From contig CAZIYJ010000002.1 in assembly GCA_964543475.1 (NCBI GenBank), positions 310,001 through 374,000 of the forward strand: a stretch of 64,000 bases of DNA. The letters are read 5' to 3'. Shown piece after piece: positions 42,621-51,600 of this stretch. The translations under genes and the position numbers were made by a program. Source of the stretch: JAYSYM01 sp964543475 (GTDB lineage Bacteria; Bdellovibrionota; Bdellovibrionia; Bdellovibrionales; JAMPXM01). Position 1 is the stretch's first letter. Each line of letters begins with the position of its first letter. The notes under the pieces are model-generated. The model worked only from the letters and a program-made list of their open reading frames with translations. It was not told the origin of the DNA and made no database searches.

Positions 42621-43014
42621 AATTTAAAATTTGAGAGATCTGAGCGTGGAGCTTCTCAATACCCGACTCTGTGAGATGGCCTTGAACGCCAACTACGAAG
42701 TCATTTCCGAGACGTTCGCTGCAAATCATTGGCGAAGCGGTTGCACCTGAAGAAAGCCCAACCGGAAACGATTTGAAGAACGTGTCTTCATTCGGATAGA
42801 GCATTACGAAAACGCATTTTCGATCACTCTTTAGTTTTGGCACTTCATCTTTTAAAGTGGTTTTCATCAAACTTTGAAGACCAAAGTAGATCTTAAGAGC
42901 GTGAGCTTCTTGGTATTGGGCGAAATAGATTCGAAACGGTCCATCGAAAATCGCCGCATTGAACGCAGTATTAAAGAACTGCGACTGCGTGACAAACATT
43001 GCTGTTTCAGGCAT
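42619..43014 (-). CDS. Conserved-looking cytoplasmic protein, unknown
   Basis: This 131-residue protein has no signal peptide. It starts MPETAMFVTQSQFFNTAFNAA and contains IYFGLQSLMKTTL and KCVFVMLYPNEDTFFKSFP. The composition is that of a globular alpha/beta protein. GGGGAAAG supports the start. It is convergent with tlpA across the RAYT element, and its stop codon lies in the right REP. I recognise no family. Confidence 0.68.
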   Translation of the reverse strand: MPETAMFVTQSQFFNTAFNAAIFDGPFRIYFAQYQEAHALKIYFGLQSLMKTTLKDEVPKLKSDRKCVFVMLYPNEDTFFKSFPVGLSSGATASPMICSERLGNDFVVGVQGHLTESGIEKLHAQISQILN

Positions 43015-43111
43015 TTGCTTTCCCCTGTTTTAACGTCGTGTCAAAACTATCTTTAATCAAAGCCTAGTCAGCACGTTTTACTAAATGCAAACTTTTTTTT
43101 CGCTATCGGAT

Positions 43112-44395
43112 TTAAAATATTTGTCGCCCGTCACGCCAGGTTTGAGCAACGACCGGAACACCGATCGCATAGAAGATCCGATCCCAGTCGGCACTCAAGG
43201 TGATGAAGTCGCATGATTTGCCAACTTCAAGTGAGCCGACAGAGCCTTCAAGCCCAAGCGCATACGCTCCACCGATCGTGTAGGCGGCAATCACTTCGGC
43301 TAATGACATCTTCATCTGTGCTCGCGCAAGAACTCCGATGAGACTTAGGTCTCTGGTTGGGCTGCTTCCGGGGTTGAAGTCGGTGGCGAGCGCAACTCGT
43401 GCTCCAGCATCGATCAGCTTTCGTGCTGGAGGGTATGGGCAGTTGACGTAGAGGTCGGCTGCCGGCAGCAGCACACAAGTCGTCTTCGACTTCGAGAGAG
43501 CTTTAATATCGGAATCATCGATGCAAAGCAGATGATCGGCCGACTTGGCTCCCATTTTCACCGCAAGCTTTGCTCCACCGTTGTGAGTAAGTTGATCAGC
43601 ATGCACGACAAGATCAAAACCAAGCTTCTTTGCTGCCGTTAAATATTTCTCGGCCTGCGAAACGCTGAAGTACCCGTCTTCAACAAAAATATCAACTCGA
43701 CACGCAAGTTCCTCGTCGCGGATTTTGGTGAGATGAGTTTTCAAAATCTCGTTGAGATAAGAGTCAGCCGTTTTGTGCTCTGGCGGAATCGCGTGTGGAC
43801 CAAGATAGGTTCTGACAATACGCGGACCTCTTAGGTACCCTGAAGCTCGAAGAATCTTCATTTCATCTTTTAGCGTGAGACCATAGCCACTTTTCGCTTC
43901 AAGAGTCGCGACCCCTTGTCGAACAAAGTCATTTGCTCGAGCTTGGGCGACAAAAGCTAATTCTTCTTCTGATGATTCTCGTGTTGGCTGAATGGTGTTG
44001 AGGATCCCTCCGCCTTGCTTTGCAATTTCTTGATAACTTAATCCCATGTTACGCCACTCAAATTCATCGGCACGATCGCCAGAAAAAACTAAGTGCGAAT
44101 GAGATTCAACAAACGCCGGCATTACGTGTGCCCCGCCAAGACTCACTTCTTTGATTTTTAGTTTTGAGTATTCTTTAGGGATCTTTTTTTGTTCACCGAT
44201 CCAAACGATCTTGCCACCTTGTTCGATCATTGCAGCTCGACTAAGGGCTGACAAATCTTCGGCCACGATATTTCGACCCGCTTTGGCGGAAGCATCTTCC
44301 AAAGTTAAGAGTTGTCCAATATCTCGAAACAAGGTTCCCGAAAATTTTGGCTTAGCTGGCTGACTTTTGATTCTTGTAGATTTCTTTGCACGCAT
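43112..44395 (-). CDS. hutI: Imidazolonepropionase
   Basis: HutI is the third enzyme of histidine degradation, opening 4-imidazolone-5-propionate to formiminoglutamate. The 427-residue amidohydrolase shows VMPAFVESHSHLVFSGDR (metal-binding HSH), LEAKSGYGLTLKDEMKIL, DLVVHADQLTHNGGAKLA and VALATDFNPGSSPTRDLSL. It lies about 8 kb from hutU and hutH with unrelated genes between. hutG or hutF is not seen in this window. Confidence 0.95.
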   Translation of the reverse strand: MRAKKSTRIKSQPAKPKFSGTLFRDIGQLLTLEDASAKAGRNIVAEDLSALSRAAMIEQGGKIVWIGEQKKIPKEYSKLKIKEVSLGGAHVMPAFVESHSHLVFSGDRADEFEWRNMGLSYQEIAKQGGGILNTIQPTRESSEEELAFVAQARANDFVRQGVATLEAKSGYGLTLKDEMKILRASGYLRGPRIVRTYLGPHAIPPEHKTADSYLNEILKTHLTKIRDEELACRVDIFVEDGYFSVSQAEKYLTAAKKLGFDLVVHADQLTHNGGAKLAVKMGAKSADHLLCIDDSDIKALSKSKTTCVLLPAADLYVNCPYPPARKLIDAGARVALATDFNPGSSPTRDLSLIGVLARAQMKMSLAEVIAAYTIGGAYALGLEGSVGSLEVGKSCDFITLSADWDRIFYAIGVPVVAQTWRDGRQIF

Positions 44396-44521
44396 GAGAG
44401 GGATCCTAGGCTAGCGTGGCTCGATGGTCACTCAGTTCTTTGGCGCTGTTTCTTGGCGCTGTTCTTTGGCCCGTCGCTTCCTCGCCTTGAATTGTTGGGG
44501 GTTTACAGTCGAAATGGGTAA

Positions 44522-45007
44522 GTGAGCAAAGCAGAAGGCAGACGAATATTGGTGATTGGTTGGAAGGAGTGGATTGCAGTTCCACAACTTCACATTCCGT
44601 TTATTAAAACAAAGATCGATACCGGCGCTCGCACTTCGTCTCTTCACTCATTTGATCTAAAAGTTTCAACCGAGCGTGGCCAAAAGCGTGCGCACTTCAA
44701 AGTGCATCCGGTACAAGGACGAAATGACATTGTCGTTTCATGTAGTGCCGATGTTGTAGATTATCGATACGTGACAGATTCTGGTGGACATAAAGAAAAA
44801 CGATATGTGATCGTCACGCCCATCGTGCTTGATGGAATCAAGTGGGAAGTTGAGCTGACACTTGCCAACCGCGAGACGATGTCGTTTCGCATGCTCCTAG
44901 GCCGATCAGCAATGAAAAATATGATTATTGAACCAGGGCACTCGTACTTACTCGGTAAACCGAAAGGTGTTCTGGCGGCTTATAAAGCCAAAGGCAAAAA
45001 GAAATGA
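44522..45007 (+). CDS. RimK-associated retropepsin-like/zinc protease domain protein
   Basis: This 161-residue protein matches the putative ATP-dependent zinc protease family (COG4067, DUF785). LVIGWKEWIAVPQL is followed by KIDTGARTSSLHSFDL (a DTGA aspartic-protease-like loop), GGHKEKRYVIVTPIVLDG and FRMLLGRSAMKNM. Family members are linked to rimK in many genomes. Here the stop overlaps the rimK ATG by four bases, so the two are translationally coupled. The biochemical role is not established. Confidence 0.85.
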   Translation: MSKAEGRRILVIGWKEWIAVPQLHIPFIKTKIDTGARTSSLHSFDLKVSTERGQKRAHFKVHPVQGRNDIVVSCSADVVDYRYVTDSGGHKEKRYVIVTPIVLDGIKWEVELTLANRETMSFRMLLGRSAMKNMIIEPGHSYLLGKPKGVLAAYKAKGKKK

Positions 45008-45909
45008 AAATCGGAATTCTCTCTCGACAGCGCAAACTCTACTCTACCAATCGCCTAGTCGAAGCTGCCGAACAGCGCGGCCATCAAGTGAGAGTGATTG
45101 ATCCGCTTCGCTGCTACATGAACATCACGGCTCATAATCCGACGATTCATTTTAAAGGCGAACCACTCACCGGTTTCGACGCTATCATTCCTCGAATCGG
45201 CGCATCGATCACGTTCTACGGACTTGCAGTCGTTCGGCAGTTTGAAATGATGGGAGTTTATTGCTTAAACGAATCGGTCGCGATCGCACGCTCGCGAGAC
45301 AAGCTTCGTTCGATGCAACTGCTTTCGCGAAAAGGCATTGGTCTTCCCGTTACAGGCTTTGCACATTCTCCCGACGACAAATCTGGATTGGTAGATTTAA
45401 TTGGCGCGCCACCATTTATTATTAAGCTTCTTGAGGGCACTCAAGGCATGGGCGTCGTTCTTGCTGAAACGAAAAAAGCATCTGAATCCGTAATTGATGC
45501 ATTTAGAAATCTCGATGCGTATTTCTTAGTACAAGAATACATCGCTGAATCAGCAGGCTCAGACATTCGTTGCTTCGTTGTTGGTGGCAAAGTCATCGCT
45601 GCCATGATGAGAACTGCTAAAGATGGAGAATTCAGATCGAATCTTCATCGCGGTGGAAAAGCTACACTTGTGAAACTAACTCCTGAAGAACGTTCGATTG
45701 CTGCACGTGCTGCAAAGGTGATGGGCTTAAACGTTGCGGGTGTTGATATCATCCGCTCAAAGCATGGCCCATTGATTCTTGAAGTAAACTCTTCCCCGGG
45801 CCTTCAGGGAATCGAAAAAGCCACGAACAAAGATGTTGCTGGCTTGATCATCGACTTCCTCGAGCAAAACGCAGCACCCAACAAGACTGCAACCAAAGGC
45901 CGCGGCTAG
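45004..45909 (+). CDS. rimK: RimK-type ATP-grasp glutamate ligase
   Basis: This 301-residue ATP-grasp enzyme has KIGILSRQRKLYSTNRLVEAAEQRG, the N-terminal RimK signature, SRDKLRSMQLLSRKGIGLP, IKLLEGTQGMGVVLAE, DIRCFVVGGKVIAAMMRTA and the metal-binding ILEVNSSPGLQGIEKATN. RimK adds glutamates to ribosomal protein S6 in E. coli. With the coupled protease-like partner the substrate may differ here. The length and motifs are complete. Confidence 0.93.
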   Translation: MKIGILSRQRKLYSTNRLVEAAEQRGHQVRVIDPLRCYMNITAHNPTIHFKGEPLTGFDAIIPRIGASITFYGLAVVRQFEMMGVYCLNESVAIARSRDKLRSMQLLSRKGIGLPVTGFAHSPDDKSGLVDLIGAPPFIIKLLEGTQGMGVVLAETKKASESVIDAFRNLDAYFLVQEYIAESAGSDIRCFVVGGKVIAAMMRTAKDGEFRSNLHRGGKATLVKLTPEERSIAARAAKVMGLNVAGVDIIRSKHGPLILEVNSSPGLQGIEKATNKDVAGLIIDFLEQNAAPNKTATKGRG

Positions 45910-46037
45910 ACTTTTATCACGAGCGAGTGACGAAATCCGATCAAAGTGTCACTCCATTTAGTTTTATCTTTAGCGTAATTGCGAGACCCTAGTAGAAATT
46001 GAAGTCTCAATTGAGGCTTCGCACTAGCGGAGTAATT

Positions 46038-46928
46038 ATGTTTTTGAAAGCCCTTATCTTTACGATCGCAATTTTAGCCATGTCACCAGCTTTCGCCGGC
46101 GCTAAAGGAAGCCTCGTCATTTCAGGAGAACTTCCGCCAGAGATGATCGTTGAATCAATCGTTGCCAACTACAGCTCAGGCTACTGCAGTACTAAACAAG
46201 TGAAAAAATCAGGAAAAGTCTCGACTAAGAAAGGCAAGTTCGCAGCGAAAATTGAATTCAAAGATGAGCTCGATGGTTTATTCCCAGCTTGTTATCGAAG
46301 CCTTCGCGATATCGAATTAACCTTCTCATACACACGAAACGAACTTGGAAGTTTAACGAAGTACAGTTACAAAAAATATTTCACGCCTACCGGCTCCTCA
46401 GCCACGCTTTCACAAAACGGAATTCTTAATTGCGGAACCATCGATGGGAGCCCGCAAGATGTTTATGAGCGGTGTAGCTCATCGTACCTACCTGAGCGTA
46501 TCGGTTTTGCTGCCAATCAGATAACTGATGTAAAAGTAAATTTGATAAAGCCTGCCCCTCCAATTGTAGACGAGAACGCAGTCATTCTTAGACGTGACAT
46601 TCCTGAGTGGAAGATGAGCTTTACAATTTATCAAAATGCTCAAGGTAAAATCGGGCCGGGTTCGATCTTGCAAGTGAAGTCAAAAAACTCTGCTTTCCCC
46701 ACAGGCTACTATCGTATTCGCGAACTTGAAATGTACAGCGATCAAGCTGATCCCGCGATGTGGGGACAGTTTTTAGTCAATGGCCAAGAGCGATTCTTCA
46801 GATTTTCTCCGCTCGGCCTTTACAACTCTGTGTACACAGACTGTAAATCAGGTGCCAGTGCCGAGCTCATAATCACCGATACATTTTTCAATTACAAATC
46901 GAAGAAAACCTTCTGCGGGCCGCTCTAA
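46038..46928 (+). CDS. Secreted protein, unknown
   Basis: This 296-residue protein has a signal peptide (MFLKALIFTIAILAMSPAFA). The mature part begins GAKGSLVISGELPPEM and is strand-rich. Cysteines are at GYCSTK, PACYRS, LNCGTI, ERCSSS, TDCKSG and FCGPL, probably disulphide-bonded. The ATG at 46038 has GCGGAG six bases upstream; the frame start at 45999 would bury the signal. No family is recognised. Confidence 0.7.
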   Translation: MFLKALIFTIAILAMSPAFAGAKGSLVISGELPPEMIVESIVANYSSGYCSTKQVKKSGKVSTKKGKFAAKIEFKDELDGLFPACYRSLRDIELTFSYTRNELGSLTKYSYKKYFTPTGSSATLSQNGILNCGTIDGSPQDVYERCSSSYLPERIGFAANQITDVKVNLIKPAPPIVDENAVILRRDIPEWKMSFTIYQNAQGKIGPGSILQVKSKNSAFPTGYYRIRELEMYSDQADPAMWGQFLVNGQERFFRFSPLGLYNSVYTDCKSGASAELIITDTFFNYKSKKTFCGPL

Positions 46929-47117
46929 TTCGAAAACAACATCTATCCTCTCAACCATCAATCTTCATAAAGTAGCGCCAGCGCGACTCTAAGAGACGAT
47001 TTAGTATTCTAAACAAATAAGAATGCAGATTTGCGCTGTTTTCTAAACGATAAGACGATCACTTTCCTTCTCTGAGTCTGCGAGGCTAGGCTTACTCCTC
47101 CAAACTCGAGGAGCGTT

Positions 47118-48296
47118 GTGGTCAGAACACTCACCCTACTTCTAGCAACTGCTGTACTCGCTTCTTGCGGCGCAAAGAAGACGGCGACCACCGAACTCGG
47201 AGATCTCTCTTACTCGGCTTACTCGAGCTGCCAAACCAGCGCTGACGAACGTCAATCACCTGCGGGAGGAGGAGTCGTCAACAGCGGCTACTTCGGAAAA
47301 TTAATTGATCGCAGTGATTTAAATTCGATTCTTCCCACTAACATTCAACAAACCGCTACACATGCATCAAACGAACGATTAGCAGTTTTCGTTGTGGCGC
47401 AAGGACAATGCTCAACGTTCTCGTTTCTCCCATACGCCCCGACTCATCTTTACGAATACTGGAAAGAAGCCGCAGGAGCCACCGGAGTTTCAAGCTTACT
47501 TGGTCTCTACAAAGAAGACTGCGGCGGAGGTTGCAACCCTAACGAAGTCATCAACCCGATCGTGATGTTAAATGCGTGTACTGATCGATGGACAATGGTT
47601 CACGAATTCGTTCATCACAACTTCAACGTGCAACGCAAAAAATATAAACCGTTCGATAGCGACGAAGCGATCATCGCTGTACTAATGAATGAACTCAACG
47701 TTCTTCAGGCTACTGTTGATGGCTATAATCGTGCCCCCGATGAATATCAAGGTATGCGACTTGCGCACTCGCTTGATCGCGTAAGAGATCTTTTAACTCG
47801 CTTCACTTATCAAACAAGTTTTGAAGAAGTTTCGATCGAATCGATGCTCATGCGAGAGTTCGGCTACAATCGCCTGCGAAATGTCCCCTCGTCAGCCATA
47901 CGAAATGCAATCAGCTATGTTCGCTTTTCTACTTCTGCAGGTGTAGATCGCTTAGCTCCAATTCGCACCGCCGCCGAAGATCTCGCTCTCTCAGCACGCG
48001 AAAATGGTTGGGACCGAGTCGCAAGCAATGCGCTCGTTGTAAAATCAAAGATCGACAACTTCGAAGACGATTCGATGTGCTACCAAAACGAGGCTGTTGA
48101 ATTGTATCGTCGAGCAACGATCGCTGCCCAACCTGTAGAGCCGCAAATTCCTGAAGACGAAGTAACGGAGTGGAGCCACCGCTTTAAAGAGAATGATTTG
48201 GCCGTTGCCGCTCACGTCGACTCACACACCGACCCCCGCGCAGCCCAACTCTCCGAGCGCCTCGAAAATCTGCTGAGCACATTAAAGCCAAAGTGA
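47118..48296 (+). CDS. Lipoprotein with HExxH metalloprotease-like motif
   Basis: This 392-residue protein has a lipobox (LLLATAVLASCGAKK), so it is lipid-anchored. WTMVHEFVHHNFNV contains HExxH with an adjacent histidine, like zincin active sites. A later acidic segment (DSDEAIIAVLMNELNVLQ) may carry another ligand. Six cysteines occur in the mature part. The GTG has GAGGAG upstream. The C-terminal codons (LSTLKPK and stop) lie in a 32-bp direct repeat shared with the hutU 3' end. Confidence 0.72.
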   Translation: MVRTLTLLLATAVLASCGAKKTATTELGDLSYSAYSSCQTSADERQSPAGGGVVNSGYFGKLIDRSDLNSILPTNIQQTATHASNERLAVFVVAQGQCSTFSFLPYAPTHLYEYWKEAAGATGVSSLLGLYKEDCGGGCNPNEVINPIVMLNACTDRWTMVHEFVHHNFNVQRKKYKPFDSDEAIIAVLMNELNVLQATVDGYNRAPDEYQGMRLAHSLDRVRDLLTRFTYQTSFEEVSIESMLMREFGYNRLRNVPSSAIRNAISYVRFSTSAGVDRLAPIRTAAEDLALSARENGWDRVASNALVVKSKIDNFEDDSMCYQNEAVELYRRATIAAQPVEPQIPEDEVTEWSHRFKENDLAVAAHVDSHTDPRAAQLSERLENLLSTLKPK

Positions 48297-48304
48297 TTTG
48301 GCCC
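48273..48304. repeat. 32-bp direct repeat, left copy, flanking Rhs cassette
   Basis: CTGAGCACATTAAAGCC and the following 15 bases to GGCCC match 52638-52669 at 31 of 32 positions. The plus strand encodes the lipoprotein C-terminus. The minus strand reads like the last codons of hutU (SLWL, stop TAA). Confidence 0.9.
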
Positions 48305-48373
48305 TACCAGATTTTCCGAATTTTATTGGCACGATTAGGCACAGTCAGTAATCACTGCAACGAAATTGTTTAA

Positions 48374-48640
48374 TCATTCAGCCTTGGTCTGCTCTTCTTG
48401 TAGAGCTTTTTGCTTTAGAGCTTCTTCTTTTAGCCTGAGACCTTCGTTAGCCCGTTGAGCTTCTGGAATGAATACCACAAGCGCGTAAACTGTGAGAATC
48501 AGCCCCAAACCAAATCCATATCGTGACCGACGATCTTTTTTCAAAATCAAAACTAAGCCTGAGATTAATAAAATCAAAGGCCCTAAAAACAAACTTGCCC
48601 AGGCAGTGTACAAGATAAATTTCGAGATGTTCGCTTCCAT
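48374..48640 (-). CDS. Small two-span membrane protein; candidate Rhs immunity
   Basis: This 88-residue protein has hydrophobic spans at about 8-32 (ILYTAWASLFLGPLILLISGLVLIL) and 44-60 (YGFGLGLILTVYALVVFI), with a basic loop between (KKDRRSRY) and a charged C-terminal helix. Its ATG directly follows the Rhs TAA stop without a spacer, so the two are translationally coupled. A small gene right after an Rhs tip is the usual place for an immunity protein, but nothing in its own sequence proves this. Confidence 0.7.
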   Translation of the reverse strand: MEANISKFILYTAWASLFLGPLILLISGLVLILKKDRRSRYGFGLGLILTVYALVVFIPEAQRANEGLRLKEEALKQKALQEEQTKAE

Positions 48641-51600
48641 TTAGTTACCTTTCAGCAAATCATTTGCGAATGAACTACAGTTGTCTCCACGTCCGTTAGG
48701 AATCAACTGATACATTCGTCGATCCATAAGGAAATCATCTGACATCCCTCGTGCCCTTTGCAAGAGGTCTCTGTCCTGCTGTGGCGTAAGTGGGATCGCA
48801 CTGCTGCTCCTTACAAATGGCTGTCCAGTGGAACTTATACTTACCATTCCTCCCACTGGCTGATTAGTCGCCAATGCTCCGTATGAAGAAGTTGCAGGCA
48901 GAAGCTCGACCCGCGTTCCTGTAGAACCAGGCTGACCAATTTCCACATAAGTATGAATTAGATTTTCTCCAGTTACCAAGTTTGCATCTGTACCCATAGG
49001 GTCGATGAAGTTAATTGGATCATTGAGCACATATCCGTAAAGGTTGGTGTCTCCGCCATTGAACAAAATCGGATCCTTCGACGTCCACCGCCCCGTCTCC
49101 GCATCGTAGTCACGAGCACCGAATCTCACGAGCCCAGTCTGATGGTCGTAGAGTCCGCCAGCAAAACCAAATGCTTGAAATCCCGGAGACGTGTCATTGG
49201 TCACTCGCCCGTACTCGTCATAATCAATTCTCTGCGCTACTGCCCCAGTTGAAGCGTTTACGACCAGTCGAACTGAACCCAAATGATCAGAGGTAATTTT
49301 ATAAGTTGTTCCAGACTTCACCATGTAGTCCGGCACAAGTTTAGTTCCATAAATATAACGAGCAGTCACAACTCCAGCGTCTGTGATCTCAGCGATCATC
49401 CTGTATTGGTCACTCCACGCATACCAAGTCTGTATTGTCCCGCCGATTTTCTTTGCAACTCGACGATTAAATCCATCGGTCACGTAATCAATCTGGGTTG
49501 CATTTGGTAACACCACTCGTTTCAAATTGCCAGTGAGGTCATACGTGTAAGTTGTAACGTCATCTGGAGTTGGAGTCGTATCGGTTTTTGTAGAGAGCTC
49601 TCCGTTGTCGTTGTATGTAAAATTCAAAGAGTTATAGGCAGTCAGTCGGTCTTGGTCGTCATAAGTCGCAGTTATTGAACCGGCTGAATTCGATCCCGAA
49701 GTTCTATTTGAATTTGAATCATATGCATAACTCCCTACTGACGTCCCACCAACGGATACATCAGTCAGCCTTCCAGCAGAATCAAATGTATAATCGTAAG
49801 TCGTCGTAGCTCCCCCGATGGTTTCAGCTTTAGAAGTTATTCTCCCAACCGCATCGCGTGTTAACGAAGCCGAATACAACTGAGTGGGCCCTGGTGTATA
49901 GGTGGAAGTGATCGAGCTTAATTCACCGTAAGTGCTGTCATAGGTAAAAGAATCGGCAATATTACTAACTGTATTCGCCGTTACAAATCCAGTATTTGAA
50001 TCGCGCGAAATTGTCAGCGACCCATTTGATGTGAGCAAGCGGTCGTTGTCGTACCCAGAAGTGATCCCAACGCTTGTTCCACCGCTAACGGCTAATGTTT
50101 GGGTTGTCGGATAATTTTCAGAATTAATTGCATCGCTAATTGTATAAAAGCTTCCTCCCGTTGAAGCCTTATAGAAAACGCGAGATAGAGGTAAGGCGGC
50201 GGTATAGGTAGCAATCACTCGGTTACCGTCCGGCGACTGAATAGTCGAGACCCGGCCTTGATCGTAACTATAACTGTAAGATCCGCCACCACCAGATAAC
50301 GCTAAAGTTGAAAGCAGACCAGTTGTAGAATTATATGTGAAAGTTAGTGTTTTTCCATCTGGCCGAGTGATCAGAGATACTTGTTTATCATTGTTGTATG
50401 CGTAGGTAGTTTCTTCAGTAGTGATTGAACTAAGGTCAGGCGGAAGGAATTGAGTGATTGAACCCCAAAGATTTCTTAAAAATGAATGTGCCGGCTTACT
50501 TGGAGGCGTCACACTTAACAAAAGTCCGTCAGGATTGTAAGTGTAGTCGATGTACCGCGAGTCAGGCAGAGTTGTGCGAGTCATTCGACCTGCTAAATCA
50601 TAAGTAAAGGATGTTGTTTGCGAGAGCGGGTTGGTAATCGAACTTAAGAACCCATCGGTATCGTAACTTAAAGTAGTTTCGCGAGTGCTTTGACTAATCT
50701 CCTCAAGCCGGCCAGAAGAATCGTATGAATAGTTAACTGGTGAGTAATTGTGGATTTTTGTGCCGGTGAGACGACCGTAAGAATCGGTATAAAAATAGGT
50801 CTTTCTTGATAACGGAGACTGAACTCGCGTTTCACCCAAAGAGCCAGTGTATTTTACTTGAATTGCCTTTGAGTTAGTCGTGAACGTCTCGGTGAGATCT
50901 GAAACATTGAAGGGCCCAGTACCGCTGGAATAAGTAACCGTTTGAGTACCTGATGTCGCTACATTGTTGTATGGATTTTTAGTTCCATAAGACATGAATG
51001 ACGCCAAACTCCCGAATCGAATATCGCTAGAGTAACCTTCAGACTGTGCGTAACTCGCGTGAGTAAATGAAGTCGAAGCACCGGGAACGAATGACTGACT
51101 GTAAGTCGAACCATCCGGACGAACATCAATCACCTGCTGCGTGTTATTCGAACCAGATATCGAAGAAGTATAATTCGAAACCCGCCCAACTGCAGTTGTG
51201 ATTCCGATGGTTCGATTGGCATTATTGAGAGTTGAAGTTAGCGTAAGTGACGCATTTAAATTGCTTTCATCCTTCGTCAGATTTCCGTCTGAGTCGTAAG
51301 TCATTGTGGAAATCTCTCCACCCGGTTTTTCAAACGTATAGAGAAGTCCATCTGCAGATACGTAAGTTGCGAAATAGCTTTCAGAATTTGGATTTTCAAT
51401 TTCTGAAATGTAACCATCGCTGTCTAAGCTGATAGTCGTTATCTGCCCGCGAGGAGCAGTAATGCCCGTGAGATTGCCGCTGCCGTCGCGATTAAATGTT
51501 GTCTGATTTGAAAATGCATCCGTAATTGTTGTGAGGTGACCAGAAGAGTTGTAGGCAAAAGTCAGCAGAGTGGTGCCGGTAAGACCGTTCTTAGTATACA

